DNA from: JAKFWF01 sp031367505
GTDB lineage: Bacteria > Pseudomonadota > Alphaproteobacteria > Rhizobiales > Hyphomicrobiaceae
NCBI GenBank assembly: GCA_031367505.1
Contig: JANLPY010000193.1
Location: 1 to 22,771, forward strand
Direction: 5' to 3'
DNA: 22,771 nucleotides
Notes under the pieces: model-generated
What the model was told of the DNA's origin: nothing
Database searches by the model: none
The model's input: only the letters and a program-made list of their open reading frames with translations
In this document: positions 16,301 through 22,771 of the stretch, in pieces
Position numbering within the stretch: the first letter of the stretch is position 1
Layout of the letters: each line of letters begins with the position of its first letter
Position numbers and translations under genes: made by a program

Positions 16301-16577
16301 CACGCTCGGCGTCCACAGCCGCATCGCCGGCGTCGCTGATTACGTCGCCGAACATGCTCACGCTGGAAATCTTTACGTCAATCGCAACCAGATCGGCGCG
16401 GTGGTCGGCGTACAACCGTTTGGCGGCGACGGCTTGTCGGGCACCGGACCGAAGGCTGGCGGGCCGAACTATCTTACCCGCTTTGCCACCGAACACGTCC
16501 GCACGACTGATATCACCGCCACCGGTGGCAACGTGCAGTTGCTGGGCTTGGGCGGTGGGATGACACGTGTCGAGTAG
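13362..16577 (+). CDS. putA: Bifunctional proline dehydrogenase / P5C dehydrogenase
   Basis: A 1,071-residue PutA that oxidises proline to glutamate in two steps with FAD and NAD. There is no N-terminal ribbon-helix-helix, so it is not a transcriptional repressor. The proline dehydrogenase barrel spans about 200-490, with SVKLSAIHPRFE, RLVKGAYWDSEIKWAQERG and substrate-binding arginines R482-R483 in RRLLENGANTSFVN. The aldehyde dehydrogenase half spans about 560-1040, with CISPWNFPIAIFTGQ, E819 (AETGG) and catalytic C853 (GQRCSA) at the normal 34-residue spacing. Residue 745 is valine (KPAVQTP) where PutA normally has glutamate (KPAEQTP). GGAG eight bases ahead supports ATG 13362. No putR-like regulator lies next to it. 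Confidence 0.97.
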   Translation: MAVAPATKQQQVPSQLELPARDEIANYHLVEEMRLVGGLVERAIYTEDERRRTADVARRLVHAARAGRHKFSGIDAFMHEYGLTSEEGVILMCLAEALLRIPDTETADALIAEKVGSGQWGRHVGASDSLFVNASTWGLMLTGQIVKLKDVKGSTVGNILKRLVVRSGEPVIRQALRQAMRVMGDQFVLGTTINDALKRAAPLEAQGYRFSYDMLGEGAKTTADAKRYFDRYMSALDQIGRSIRPLTSQHSDALMERPSLSVKLSAIHPRFEPGKEDRLAAELAPLIIELARSARARGIGLTIDAEEQDRLDTTLGLFGRVFTDPALDSWPGLGLAVQAYGRRAIPVLRWLRRVSERSGKRIPVRLVKGAYWDSEIKWAQERGWRDYPVFTRKLHTDVSYLACMRLLLSDGQAFYPQFATHNAHTVAAAYTAGGNANFEFQRLHGMGEALYEDVVGPGKLGRACRIYAPVGGHEDLLAYLVRRLLENGANTSFVNRIADEEAPVADIIRDPVEMADLERETGAASAEPLQPSPLLIYGNSRRNSLGLPLSEPSVRTALAAEMNLALEGSFAVGPIVNGKAITGGPDAVLVACPHDRRTRIGSVREADAAAIDAAITAATASAHQWDRRGGPARAAILDRAADLFERDHARLMAVIVREAGKTFENAQGDLREAVDFLRYYANEARRLFSGGTTLRGPTGETNTLELRGRGPFACISPWNFPIAIFTGQVAAALAAGNPVLAKPAVQTPVTAFLATQLLHEAGVPTGVLHLLTGSGAVGAALVKDRRVKGIAFTGSNETAWTIQRGLADRRSEIIPFIAETGGINAMIVDSSALPEQVIRDVVRSAFDSAGQRCSAARVMFVQDDVADKMCEMLAGAVSALDIGDPFNYATDIGPVIDQAAQDRLDAHKARMHREAKRVLVDLAVPASCRSGTFVGPAVFEIAAISQLEREVFGPILHVVRFQQGQLAKVVDDINATGFGLTLGVHSRIAGVADYVAEHAHAGNLYVNRNQIGAVVGVQPFGGDGLSGTGPKAGGPNYLTRFATEHVRTTDITATGGNVQLLGLGGGMTRVE

Positions 16578-16773
16578 TCACACGCGACGCGCTCCCGGAT
16601 AGGCCCGCTCAGAAAAGCAAACAATTGCTTCCGCAGGTGAGGTCATCGGCACAAATGCAAATAGGTGTTGTCGCCGTGGCGCATCTGCACGACCGCGCAA
16701 CTAGATGCTAACACCGGCCAGCCAATGTGAAGGCCAGCGATTCGACGATTAGGTGCGGGACGGGGAACACTAG

Positions 16774-17802
16774 ATGCTCGAACGAATTTGGAAGTCGCTA
16801 CCAGGAGCGATGGCAGCCGTCATTATAACGGCGGGGCAGGCAGCAGCCGTTTGCCCAGTTCCGCCTGCCGTATCGAAAGACCTCGATATCCCGCGCTTCT
16901 ACGGCGATGCCAAGGGCTCGATCATCGAGCCTAAGCAGAAAGCGCTGCATGATGCGGCCGTCGAGCCGCTGACCGCGTTTCTGCGCGAAGTCACCAATGA
17001 AGCCGACAAGGCGCATCGGCGCACGCGGTACAATGAAAAGAAGGAAGCGGCGAATTGCGCGCTCGGCTGGTTGACGACGTGGGCGCAGGGCGATGCGTGG
17101 CTCGGTCGCATGGCGCAGGCGCAGGCGGAATATCAGCGCAAGTGGGATTTGGCCGGCGCGGCGCTCGCCTACCTCAAGGTGAAATCGTTCGCGACACCCG
17201 AACAACGCCGGATCATCGAGCCGTGGCTGATGCGTTTCGCCGATGCCTCACGCGCCTTCTTCGATGATCCAAAACACAAGCGCAACAATCATTGGTACTG
17301 GCTTGGTCTCGGCATTGGCGCGACGGCACTGGCGACCGACAGCGACAAACATTGGCAAATCGCGCGCGGCATCATGACCGACGCGGCACGCGATATTGCA
17401 GCGGATGGCACGTTGCCGATGGAGATCGAGCGCGGTGGCCGCGCCATCCACTATCACGCGTTCGCGGTGATGCCGCTCGTCGTGTTGGCAGAGCTCGGCC
17501 GGGCCAGGGGCGAAGACTGGTACGCGTTGAATAACGGTGCGCTGCATCGTCTCGTCGACATCACCATTGCCGGATTCGCCGATCCAGCGCTGTTCGATCG
17601 CCTCGCCCGCGTGCCGCAACAGCGCCCGCTCAACAACAGCACCGGCGCCGGTTGGATCCAACTTTACGCAGCCCACAACGCGGCGCGCTTGCAGGGCAAA
17701 TCACTGCCCATGATGAAGTCCGGTCACCGGTGGCTCGGCGGCGACGTTCAAGTGCTCGATGACGTGCTGGCGGCGCTATCCAAGAGCGCTCGCAAAACGT
17801 AA
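16774..17802 (+). CDS. PL5-type alginate lyase
   Basis: A 342-residue predicted periplasmic lyase that would cleave mannuronate linkages by beta-elimination. A signal peptide is present (hydrophobic residues about 12-25, likely cut after AGQAAA). The PL5 hallmarks are NNHWYWLGL (residues 171-179, with the histidine at 173), DGTLPMEIERGGRAIHYHAF (211-230) and MPLVVLAELGRARG. The conserved HYH region holds the candidate catalytic tyrosine 227. GGGGA seven bases ahead supports ATG 16774. No alginate synthesis genes (algD, alg8, alg44) are in the window, so it may be used for degrading another organism's alginate or a related acidic polysaccharide. The downstream aroE-like gene begins 74 bp later and may be cotranscribed. 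Confidence 0.85.
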   Translation: MLERIWKSLPGAMAAVIITAGQAAAVCPVPPAVSKDLDIPRFYGDAKGSIIEPKQKALHDAAVEPLTAFLREVTNEADKAHRRTRYNEKKEAANCALGWLTTWAQGDAWLGRMAQAQAEYQRKWDLAGAALAYLKVKSFATPEQRRIIEPWLMRFADASRAFFDDPKHKRNNHWYWLGLGIGATALATDSDKHWQIARGIMTDAARDIAADGTLPMEIERGGRAIHYHAFAVMPLVVLAELGRARGEDWYALNNGALHRLVDITIAGFADPALFDRLARVPQQRPLNNSTGAGWIQLYAAHNAARLQGKSLPMMKSGHRWLGGDVQVLDDVLAALSKSARKT

Positions 17803-17876
17803 GTTCCAATCGAGCGGTGCTTGCATCGGGCCGTTTGGCTCGAACCAACATCCAACGTTCGAAGGGGAGATTGGCG

Positions 17877-18683
17877 TTGAACCTGAACCTAACCGGTGCA
17901 ACCCGGCTGCACGTCATCGTCGGCGATCCGATCGCCCAGGTTAAGTCGCCAAACGGCATCACCCGGATGTTTGGCGAGCGCGGCCATGACGCCGTGGTCG
18001 TCCCCGTGCAAGTCGCCGTCGAGGATCTGGGTGACTTCCTGGCGGTCGCCGACCGGCTCAAAAACCTCGACAGCATCGTCGTCACCGTACCGCACAAATT
18101 CGCCTGCCGGAAACACTGCGCGACCACAACGCAACGTGCCGACTTCCTCGGCGTCGTGAACAACATGCGCCGCAACCCGGATCGAACGTGGCACGGCGAT
18201 ATGATCGACGGTGTCGGCTTCGTCGCGGGCGTACGAGCCAAGGGGTTCGATCTCAAAGACCGTCGCGCATTGCTTGCCGGCGCCGGCGGGGCTGGATCGG
18301 CGATGGCGCTGTCACTGCTCGATGCGGGCGTCCGTGAATTGGCCATCCACGATGCCGACACTGGCCGGCGCGATGGTTTGATTGCGCGCCTAAGCACGGT
18401 CGGCAAAGTTCCCATTATTGCTGGCTCGGCCGACCCGTCGGGATTTGATATCGCCGCCAACGCGACCCCGATGGGGATGCAAGTTGGCGATCCGCTGCCG
18501 ATCGACGTGTCCAGGCTTTCGCCCTCGACGTTTGTTGGTTGCGTCATCACGGTGCCGGTCGTCTCGCCGTTGATCGAGGCCGCGCGCGCTATCGGCTGTG
18601 GCACGTCGACGGGCACCGACATGTTCAACGCATCGCTGGCGATGATGGTCGACTTCCTGCTCCACGCCGACGTGCCGGCTTGA
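17877..18683 (+). CDS. Shikimate/quinate dehydrogenase-like protein (AroE paralogue)
   Basis: A 268-residue NAD(P)-dependent dehydrogenase of the AroE/YdiB family. The substrate-binding half has GDPIAQVKSP (residues 16-25), where the first serine of the usual SxS carboxylate-binding motif is replaced by valine. The catalytic lysine K74 (VTVPHK) and D111 (GDMIDGVG) are retained. The Rossmann half has GAGGAGSAM (135-143). The second strand ends IHDADTGRR (157-165), with acidic residues and no NRTxxR patch, suggesting NAD rather than NADP. NATPMGM (195-201) is conserved. The start is TTG 17877 with AAGGGGAG seven bases upstream; an ATG-free extension to 17817 lacks a good site. This is unlikely to be the biosynthetic AroE. 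It is followed nine bases later by the flavoprotein gene. Confidence 0.85.
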   Translation: MNLNLTGATRLHVIVGDPIAQVKSPNGITRMFGERGHDAVVVPVQVAVEDLGDFLAVADRLKNLDSIVVTVPHKFACRKHCATTTQRADFLGVVNNMRRNPDRTWHGDMIDGVGFVAGVRAKGFDLKDRRALLAGAGGAGSAMALSLLDAGVRELAIHDADTGRRDGLIARLSTVGKVPIIAGSADPSGFDIAANATPMGMQVGDPLPIDVSRLSPSTFVGCVITVPVVSPLIEAARAIGCGTSTGTDMFNASLAMMVDFLLHADVPA

Positions 18684-18692
18684 GGCCCCCAA

Positions 18693-20408
18693 ATGTTCAC
18701 ACGTCTCGATGTGATCTCCGACGATGCCACCTACGATCTGATCGTGATCGGCGCTGGCGCTGGCGGCATGTCGGCGGCCTTATTCGCCGCGCTAAAAAAC
18801 CAAAAGGTGCTGCTGGTCGAACGGACGGAATTCGTTGGCGGGACCAGCGCTCTGTCGGCTGCGACCGTGTGGATTCCGAACTCGCAGCACGCGACAAAAG
18901 TCGCGGCCGACGACAGTCCGGAGAAGGTCTCCAAGTATCTCGACGGGGTGGTCGGCAACCGTTCCTCCGCCGCGATGCGCGAGGCATTACTGCGTAGCGG
19001 CCCGGCGGCGATCGCCACCCTCGAAGCCAGTACCGACGTCAAATTTCACCCGTACCCAACGCACCCCGATTACGAACAGCAGATCGACGGCGCGAGCATG
19101 CGAGGCCGCGCGCTCGAACCATTACCACTGGATGGCCGCGCGCTCGGAGCAGCCCTGCAGCACCTGCGAGCGCCGATTCCCGAGTTCACGCTGTTCGGTG
19201 GCATGATGGTTGATCGCACCGACATCAATCATCTGCTCGGCTTGACGAACTCGCTGAAATCGTTCGCCCACTCGGCCAAGATTTTAGCGCGCTACGGCGT
19301 CGATCGCCTGTCGGGCCCGCGTGGTTCGCGCCTGGTCATGGGCAACGCGTTGATCGGCCGGTTCCTGCTGTCGTTGCAAAAGCGCGGCGTGGAAATCTTG
19401 ACCCAAACCTCCGTGCAAAAATTTATCGTCGAAAACGGCGCGGTGAAGGGCGTGGTGCTCGAAGGCGGGGGTGTTACGCGAAATATTCGTGCGACGAAGG
19501 GCGTGGTACTGGCGGCTGGTGGCTATGGCCGACACAAGACGCGGCGCGCGGAAATGTTGCACGATCCCGCGCCGCAACTTAGCCCGGCGGCGCCCGGCCA
19601 CACCGGCGAAATGCAAGATCTGGCGCTCGAACTCGGCGCGCGATTCGGCGAAGGTAATCTCGACAACGCGTTTTGGGCACCGGTTTCTACTCGAACCCGC
19701 GCTGATGGCAGCACCGCTGTGTTCCCGCATTTCGTGTTGGATCGCAGCAAGCCCGGCACCGTTTGTGTCACCCAGGCGGGACGGCGTTTCGTTAACGAAA
19801 GTGAATCCTATCACGTGTTCGCGCGCGCCATGTTCGATAGCCACCGCACCACGCCGACGATCCCGTGCTTCATCATCACCGATCGCGCCGGTTTGAGAAA
19901 ATACGGACTTGGCATGGTACGCATGGGCACGCGGAACTTGCAGCCGTACCTCGCCGACGGCTATCTCGTGGAGGGTGCGACGGTCGCCGCTCTCGCCACC
20001 AAGCTGAGCATCGATCCGGCGGCGCTCGAAGCGACAATCGCCGCCATGAACACCTATGCCCGCACCGGCATCGACACCGAGTTCGGGCGCGGCACCACGG
20101 CCTATCACCACAACAATGGCGATGCCTCGCATACACCAAACCCAACGCTCGGGGCCATCGCCACCGCACCGTTCTACGCCGTGCGTTTGTTGCCAGGCGA
20201 CATCGGCGCGGCGACCGGTCTCGTCATCAACGAATGGGCGCAAGTGGTGCGCGCCAGCAATCAACCGATCCCCGGCCTTTATGCGTGCGGCGCCGAAGCG
20301 AACTCGATCATGGGCGGCACCTACCCGGGCCCCGGCATTACGCTGGGACCAGCAATCACGTTTGGCTATCGTGCGGTCGAGCATGCGGTGGTGGGTGCAA
20401 GTATCTAA
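18693..20408 (+). CDS. FAD-dependent dehydrogenase, 3-ketosteroid-delta1-dehydrogenase-like
   Basis: A 571-residue flavoprotein of the FAD-binding_2 family. The dinucleotide fold is GAGAGG (residues 20-25) with E43 closing the second strand. GGTSALSAATVWIPN (49-63) and GVVLAAGGYGRH are family signatures. Two tyrosines that match active-site positions of 3-ketosteroid-delta1-dehydrogenase are present: Y373 in NESESYHVF and Y544 in GGTYPGPG, with G548 as the oxyanion glycine. This family removes hydrogens next to a ring ketone. The true substrate is unknown; no other steroid-degradation gene is nearby. The ribosome binding site GAGG overlaps the stop codon of the upstream dehydrogenase gene, and the gap is nine bases, so translation is probably coupled. 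Confidence 0.9.
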   Translation: MFTRLDVISDDATYDLIVIGAGAGGMSAALFAALKNQKVLLVERTEFVGGTSALSAATVWIPNSQHATKVAADDSPEKVSKYLDGVVGNRSSAAMREALLRSGPAAIATLEASTDVKFHPYPTHPDYEQQIDGASMRGRALEPLPLDGRALGAALQHLRAPIPEFTLFGGMMVDRTDINHLLGLTNSLKSFAHSAKILARYGVDRLSGPRGSRLVMGNALIGRFLLSLQKRGVEILTQTSVQKFIVENGAVKGVVLEGGGVTRNIRATKGVVLAAGGYGRHKTRRAEMLHDPAPQLSPAAPGHTGEMQDLALELGARFGEGNLDNAFWAPVSTRTRADGSTAVFPHFVLDRSKPGTVCVTQAGRRFVNESESYHVFARAMFDSHRTTPTIPCFIITDRAGLRKYGLGMVRMGTRNLQPYLADGYLVEGATVAALATKLSIDPAALEATIAAMNTYARTGIDTEFGRGTTAYHHNNGDASHTPNPTLGAIATAPFYAVRLLPGDIGAATGLVINEWAQVVRASNQPIPGLYACGAEANSIMGGTYPGPGITLGPAITFGYRAVEHAVVGASI

Positions 20409-20509
20409 TGAGGGTGCTAGTGGAAAGGCCGCGAGCAGATCTATTCGGGAACATCACGTATCGCGACATGAGATTAGAGGCGCTAACAACAAAAGTGAGC
20501 GCCGTGTAG

Positions 20510-20534
20510 GTCGGATAGTGGCACGAGATCCGAC
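20510..20534. repeat. GTCGGAT/ATCCGAC palindrome
   Basis: GTCGGAT (20510-20516) and ATCCGAC (20528-20534) form a perfect 7-bp stem with an 11-base loop, about 100 bp after the flavoprotein stop. Palindromes built on GTAGGTCGGAT...ATCCGAC recur between genes in many proteobacteria. A further copy of the arm, inverted, lies at 20862-20872. It is not followed by a T-run. Confidence 0.5.
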
Positions 20535-20589
20535 ACTTTCGGGCTGCAACACCTGCAGCTAGAAAACACCGCCCTTACCTCCCCAAAGC

Positions 20590-20617
20590 CGTCATCCCCG
20601 CGCAGGCGGGGACCCAG
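20590..20617 (+). repeat. REP-like repeat, left arm
   Basis: This 28-bp unit contains the inner palindrome CCCGC-GCAG-GCGGG and starts CGTCATCCCCG. It is the reverse complement of 20706-20733 with two mismatches. Sequences of the form GTCATTCCCGCG...GCGGGAA are widespread dispersed intergenic repeats in proteobacteria. Confidence 0.85.
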
Positions 20618-20705
20618 TCAACATGCGGCTTGCACTTCGGTGCGGTTGGATGGCCCTGTAGCAATCATTTCGTGCAACGCTGGCACCGGTCTTGCGGGAA
20701 CTTGG

Positions 20706-20733
20706 CTGGGTTCCCGCCTGCGCGGGAATGACG
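20706..20733 (-). repeat. REP-like repeat, right arm
   Basis: The inverted partner of 20590-20617 with two mismatches in 28 bp. The two arms enclose 88 bp, giving a 144-bp unit resembling a paired REP (BIME-like) or small MITE. No REP-associated tyrosine transposase lies in the window. Confidence 0.85.
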
Positions 20734-20974
20734 TGGGGGGTGGGATGGGTCAGGCAACTTCCGCGACAGTTACCGGTTCTCTTATTGAGCGCATCTCTAC
20801 GAATGTGAGAGCCGGAAATACCCACCGAACCCGTGAATGTCGGACCTCGCAAGGTCGCTCAATCCGACCTACGGTTTGTGCGTTATCTGCCCCTCACCCC
20901 ATCGTGTATCGCCTTGAGCGGGCCGGGCTGCTAACGATCTGCAGACGTAACAATGCGCAACCGGAGACGGCAGG

Positions 20975-22291
20975 GTGGGGCAAGCGGTGACGACTGAGCG
21001 TTGCCGCGTTTCGCCGGTCCTCGGCGGCATCGCCATTTGTCTCGTCATCCTCGTTGCGATTGCCGCATACCAGCTCACGCGTCCAGCACTTGGCGCTTAT
21101 GTCGTCACGGCGTTGATCCATGCGGTGTTCTATGCCGGTGCTGTCTGGTGGGTGATGACCAAGCCGGCCCGCACCCGCGATCTACTTCTCATCCTTGTCA
21201 TCGCGTTCGTTCTTCGCGGCATCGCCGTCTCAGCGCCACCGAGCTTGACGACAGATGGACTGCGATATGTTTGGGATGGCCGCATTCAGTGGGCCGGGTT
21301 CAATCCGTATCTGTGGGTGCCAGCCGACCAAGCGTTGGCTCATCTTCGCGACGCCGCGATCTATCCCGGCATCCATTTGAAGGATACGGCGGTCACCATC
21401 TACCCGCCGGTCGCCCAGATGTTATTCCTGATGGCGAACGCGATTTCGGACAGTCTGCGCGGCATCCAAGTCGTTATGACAGCGATGGAGCTTGTCACGA
21501 TATGGGCGATCCTCGCGTGGCTGAAGGCCGATAATCTCCCCCGCACGCGTGTGCTGATCTACGCATGGCACCCTCTCCCCATTTGGGAATACTCCAGCAT
21601 GGCGCACATCGACAGCGCGGCCACGGCGCTTCTGATGTTGACGATCGTCGCCGTGGTGCGCGGACGGCAGGGGCTCGCCGGCGGGCTTCTGGCCGCAGCG
21701 GTGCTGACCAAATATTTCCCGATCGTGTTGGCACCGGCCCTGTGGCGGCGATGGGGGTGGCGCATGCCGGTCGCGTTTAGTGTGGCAGCCGGGCTGCTCT
21801 ATTTGCCGTACACTGCAGGCGCTGGACCGAAGGTACTCGGCTTCCTGTTCAACCATCTAGGCAACGAAGGCTATAGCGAGGGCTATGGCTTTCACCTCGT
21901 GTGGATCTTGCGCGACTATGGTCTTTGGGCACCGGGAGCCAAAGCCTATATCGCGACGACACTCGCGTTGCTATTGGCACTCGGTCTCTACGCACTGCTT
22001 GCTCGCCGCGCCAATGAGATCCGCCCCGAACACATGGTCATGCTAGGGGCCGCGTTCGTGTGGGTGACGAGCCCGCATTACGCTTGGTATTTCGGCTGGC
22101 TGATCCCGCTGCTCGCGCGCTATATGTCGCCGTCGGTGCTCGCATTCACGCTACTGGCAATTGTGCAAAACACACCCGGCAATGCGACCTGGGCTAGCCC
22201 GGCATTTTTCTACATTGTCGTTTTTGGCGGCGGTTTATCGCTGATGTTGGCCGAAGTGCTGTGGCAGCGGCGGCATTTTGCATCAGCGTAG
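20975..22291 (+). CDS. Multi-pass membrane glycosyltransferase, GT-C / GT87-like
   Basis: A 438-residue integral membrane protein with about ten hydrophobic segments spread along its length. The first loop after about residue 85 holds the family signature TTDGLRYVWDGRIQWAGFNPY (the aspartate at 94 is a candidate catalytic acid), then LRDAAIYPGIH and TIYPPVAQMLF. This pattern is typical of GT-C mannosyltransferase-like proteins (GT87/DUF2029), which use polyprenyl-phosphate sugars outside the cytoplasmic membrane. The start is taken as GTG 20975 with GGAG nine bases ahead; GTG 20987 is an alternative. The acceptor is unknown, and no neighbouring polysaccharide genes help. It converges on the PHA synthase gene with 42 bp between. 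Confidence 0.82.
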   Translation: MGQAVTTERCRVSPVLGGIAICLVILVAIAAYQLTRPALGAYVVTALIHAVFYAGAVWWVMTKPARTRDLLLILVIAFVLRGIAVSAPPSLTTDGLRYVWDGRIQWAGFNPYLWVPADQALAHLRDAAIYPGIHLKDTAVTIYPPVAQMLFLMANAISDSLRGIQVVMTAMELVTIWAILAWLKADNLPRTRVLIYAWHPLPIWEYSSMAHIDSAATALLMLTIVAVVRGRQGLAGGLLAAAVLTKYFPIVLAPALWRRWGWRMPVAFSVAAGLLYLPYTAGAGPKVLGFLFNHLGNEGYSEGYGFHLVWILRDYGLWAPGAKAYIATTLALLLALGLYALLARRANEIRPEHMVMLGAAFVWVTSPHYAWYFGWLIPLLARYMSPSVLAFTLLAIVQNTPGNATWASPAFFYIVVFGGGLSLMLAEVLWQRRHFASA

Positions 22292-22333
22292 GCTGGTGCT
22301 GAGCAAAGCGAAGCCCAGTTTCAAACCGCGGCG

Positions 22334-22771
22334 CTAACTCTTCGCTTTCACGTAACTGCCAGGGGCGTCTTCGATGGTGCCCAATTTCTGGCCCGGCGTG
22401 CGTCCGGGTACCATATCACCAGACTTCGCCGCCAACCATTTCGCCCAGTATGGCCACCACGAGCCTGGCGTTTCCGCGGCGCCTTTCACCCAGTCCGCGA
22501 ATGTGTCGGCGCGCGATGGATTGGTCCAATACTGATACTTGACCTTCTTCGGATCAGGCGGATTGACAACGCCGGCAATATGGCCCGACCCCGCCATCAC
22601 ATATTCAACAGGCCCGCCGAACATCCGCGAACCGATATATACCGACTCCGCCGGTGCAATGTGGTCCTCTTTCGCTGCCAACTCGAAGATCGGTATCTTC
22701 ACTTTTTTCAAATCAAGCTTGGTATTGGCGAGTATCAGTTGCCCCAGCGCCAGTTTGTTCTCGTGATAGAA
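22334..22771 (-). CDS. phaC: Poly(3-hydroxyalkanoate) synthase, C-terminal part
   Basis: The last 145 codons of a class I PHA synthase; the gene continues past the right edge. PhaC polymerises hydroxyacyl-CoA into storage polyester at granule surfaces. Visible hallmarks are the catalytic aspartate region AAKEDHIAP, the catalytic histidine in GSGHIAGVVNPP, and the class I tail GSWWPYWAKWLAAKSG, then IEDAPGSYVKAKS. The frame is open from the edge (FYHENKLALG at the cut end) to TAG at 22336-22334. The catalytic cysteine and N-terminus lie outside. An apparent internal start at 22711 is a TTG in the middle of the domain and not the true start. Confidence 0.95.
   Translation of the reverse strand, partial: FYHENKLALGQLILANTKLDLKKVKIPIFELAAKEDHIAPAESVYIGSRMFGGPVEYVMAGSGHIAGVVNPPDPKKVKYQYWTNPSRADTFADWVKGAAETPGSWWPYWAKWLAAKSGDMVPGRTPGQKLGTIEDAPGSYVKAKS

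Larger units (their letters stand above)
20409..20974. other. Repeat-rich intergenic region
   Basis: These 566 bases hold no supported gene. They carry a REP-like inverted pair (20590-20617 and 20706-20733), a short palindrome (20510-20534) and an 11-bp inverted pair (20506-20516 with 20862-20872). A few open frames exist, but none has a ribosome binding site with protein-like composition. The 3' part (about 20875-20974) should contain the promoter of the glycosyltransferase gene. No consensus promoter is obvious. Confidence 0.65.

Noticed and set aside
16700..16778. Ten-base direct repeat ACTAGATGCT (16700-16709 and 16769-16778) before the alginate lyase gene
   Set aside because: The second copy overlaps the start codon, and there is no further copy or dyad. 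It is short enough to be chance.
17630..18730. Long antisense open frame (366 codons) opposite the alginate lyase and AroE-like genes
   Set aside because: It lies opposite genes with clear family motifs, is rich in Arg, Ser and Pro as expected for reverse reading of G+C-rich codons, and shows no domain.
19284..20384. Long antisense open frame (366 codons) opposite the flavoprotein gene
   Set aside because: The plus strand carries the FAD-binding and active-site motifs throughout. The reverse frame is arginine- and glycine-rich with no recognisable fold.
20590..20733. CRISPR-like appearance of the repeated 28-bp unit
   Set aside because: There are only two copies, in inverted orientation, with no spacer series and no cas genes. 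A REP-type inverted pair explains it.

Overview
This 22.8 kb stretch looks like chromosomal DNA from an alphaproteobacterium, perhaps of Hyphomicrobiales type. The clearest sign is a leftward block in an order familiar from that class: a Cbp3-type cytochrome bc1 chaperone, a DUF177/YceD protein, plsX, fabH, ihfA and a MerR regulator, with bamE divergent at its head and tRNA-Pro(GGG) at its tail. The DNA is G+C-rich. A PAS-HisKA_2 kinase, a bifunctional PutA without a DNA-binding domain and a class I PHA synthase fit the same assignment. The species cannot be named from the sequence.

Layout. 1-2244: left edge with no firm gene, then a Crp/Fnr-type regulator and an orphan PAS/HisKA_2 histidine kinase. 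2302-3908: a complete, apparently intact IS1182-type insertion sequence with 19-bp perfect terminal inverted repeats. 3909-6613: a C-rich leader, the ribosome-associated ATPase gene ychF, a conserved-looking helical protein of unknown function and a YibF-like glutathione S-transferase. 6620-7122 (minus): a possible small exported protein and tRNA-Pro. 7165-12534 (minus): a Sfp-like phosphopantetheinyl transferase translationally coupled to the MerR gene, then ihfA, fabH, plsX, DUF177 and the bc1 chaperone (listed here right to left in transcription). 12727-13242 (plus): bamE. 13362-16577: putA. 16774-20408: a PL5-type alginate lyase, an AroE-like dehydrogenase and a KstD-like flavoprotein, all on the plus strand and tightly packed. 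20409-20974: repeat-rich intergenic DNA. 20975-22291: a multi-pass glycosyltransferase. 22334-22771 (minus): the C-terminal part of PHA synthase, cut by the window edge.

The leftward block serves envelope and respiration functions: PlsX and FabH feed acyl chains to phospholipids, BamE assembles outer-membrane proteins, and the bc1 chaperone supports respiration. PutA and PhaC handle carbon and nitrogen catabolism and carbon storage. The most suggestive unexplained unit is the AroE-like/KstD-like gene pair. Its chemistry could be successive oxidation and desaturation of a cyclic hydroxy-acid or ketone. I found no phage, CRISPR, toxin-antitoxin or defence system.
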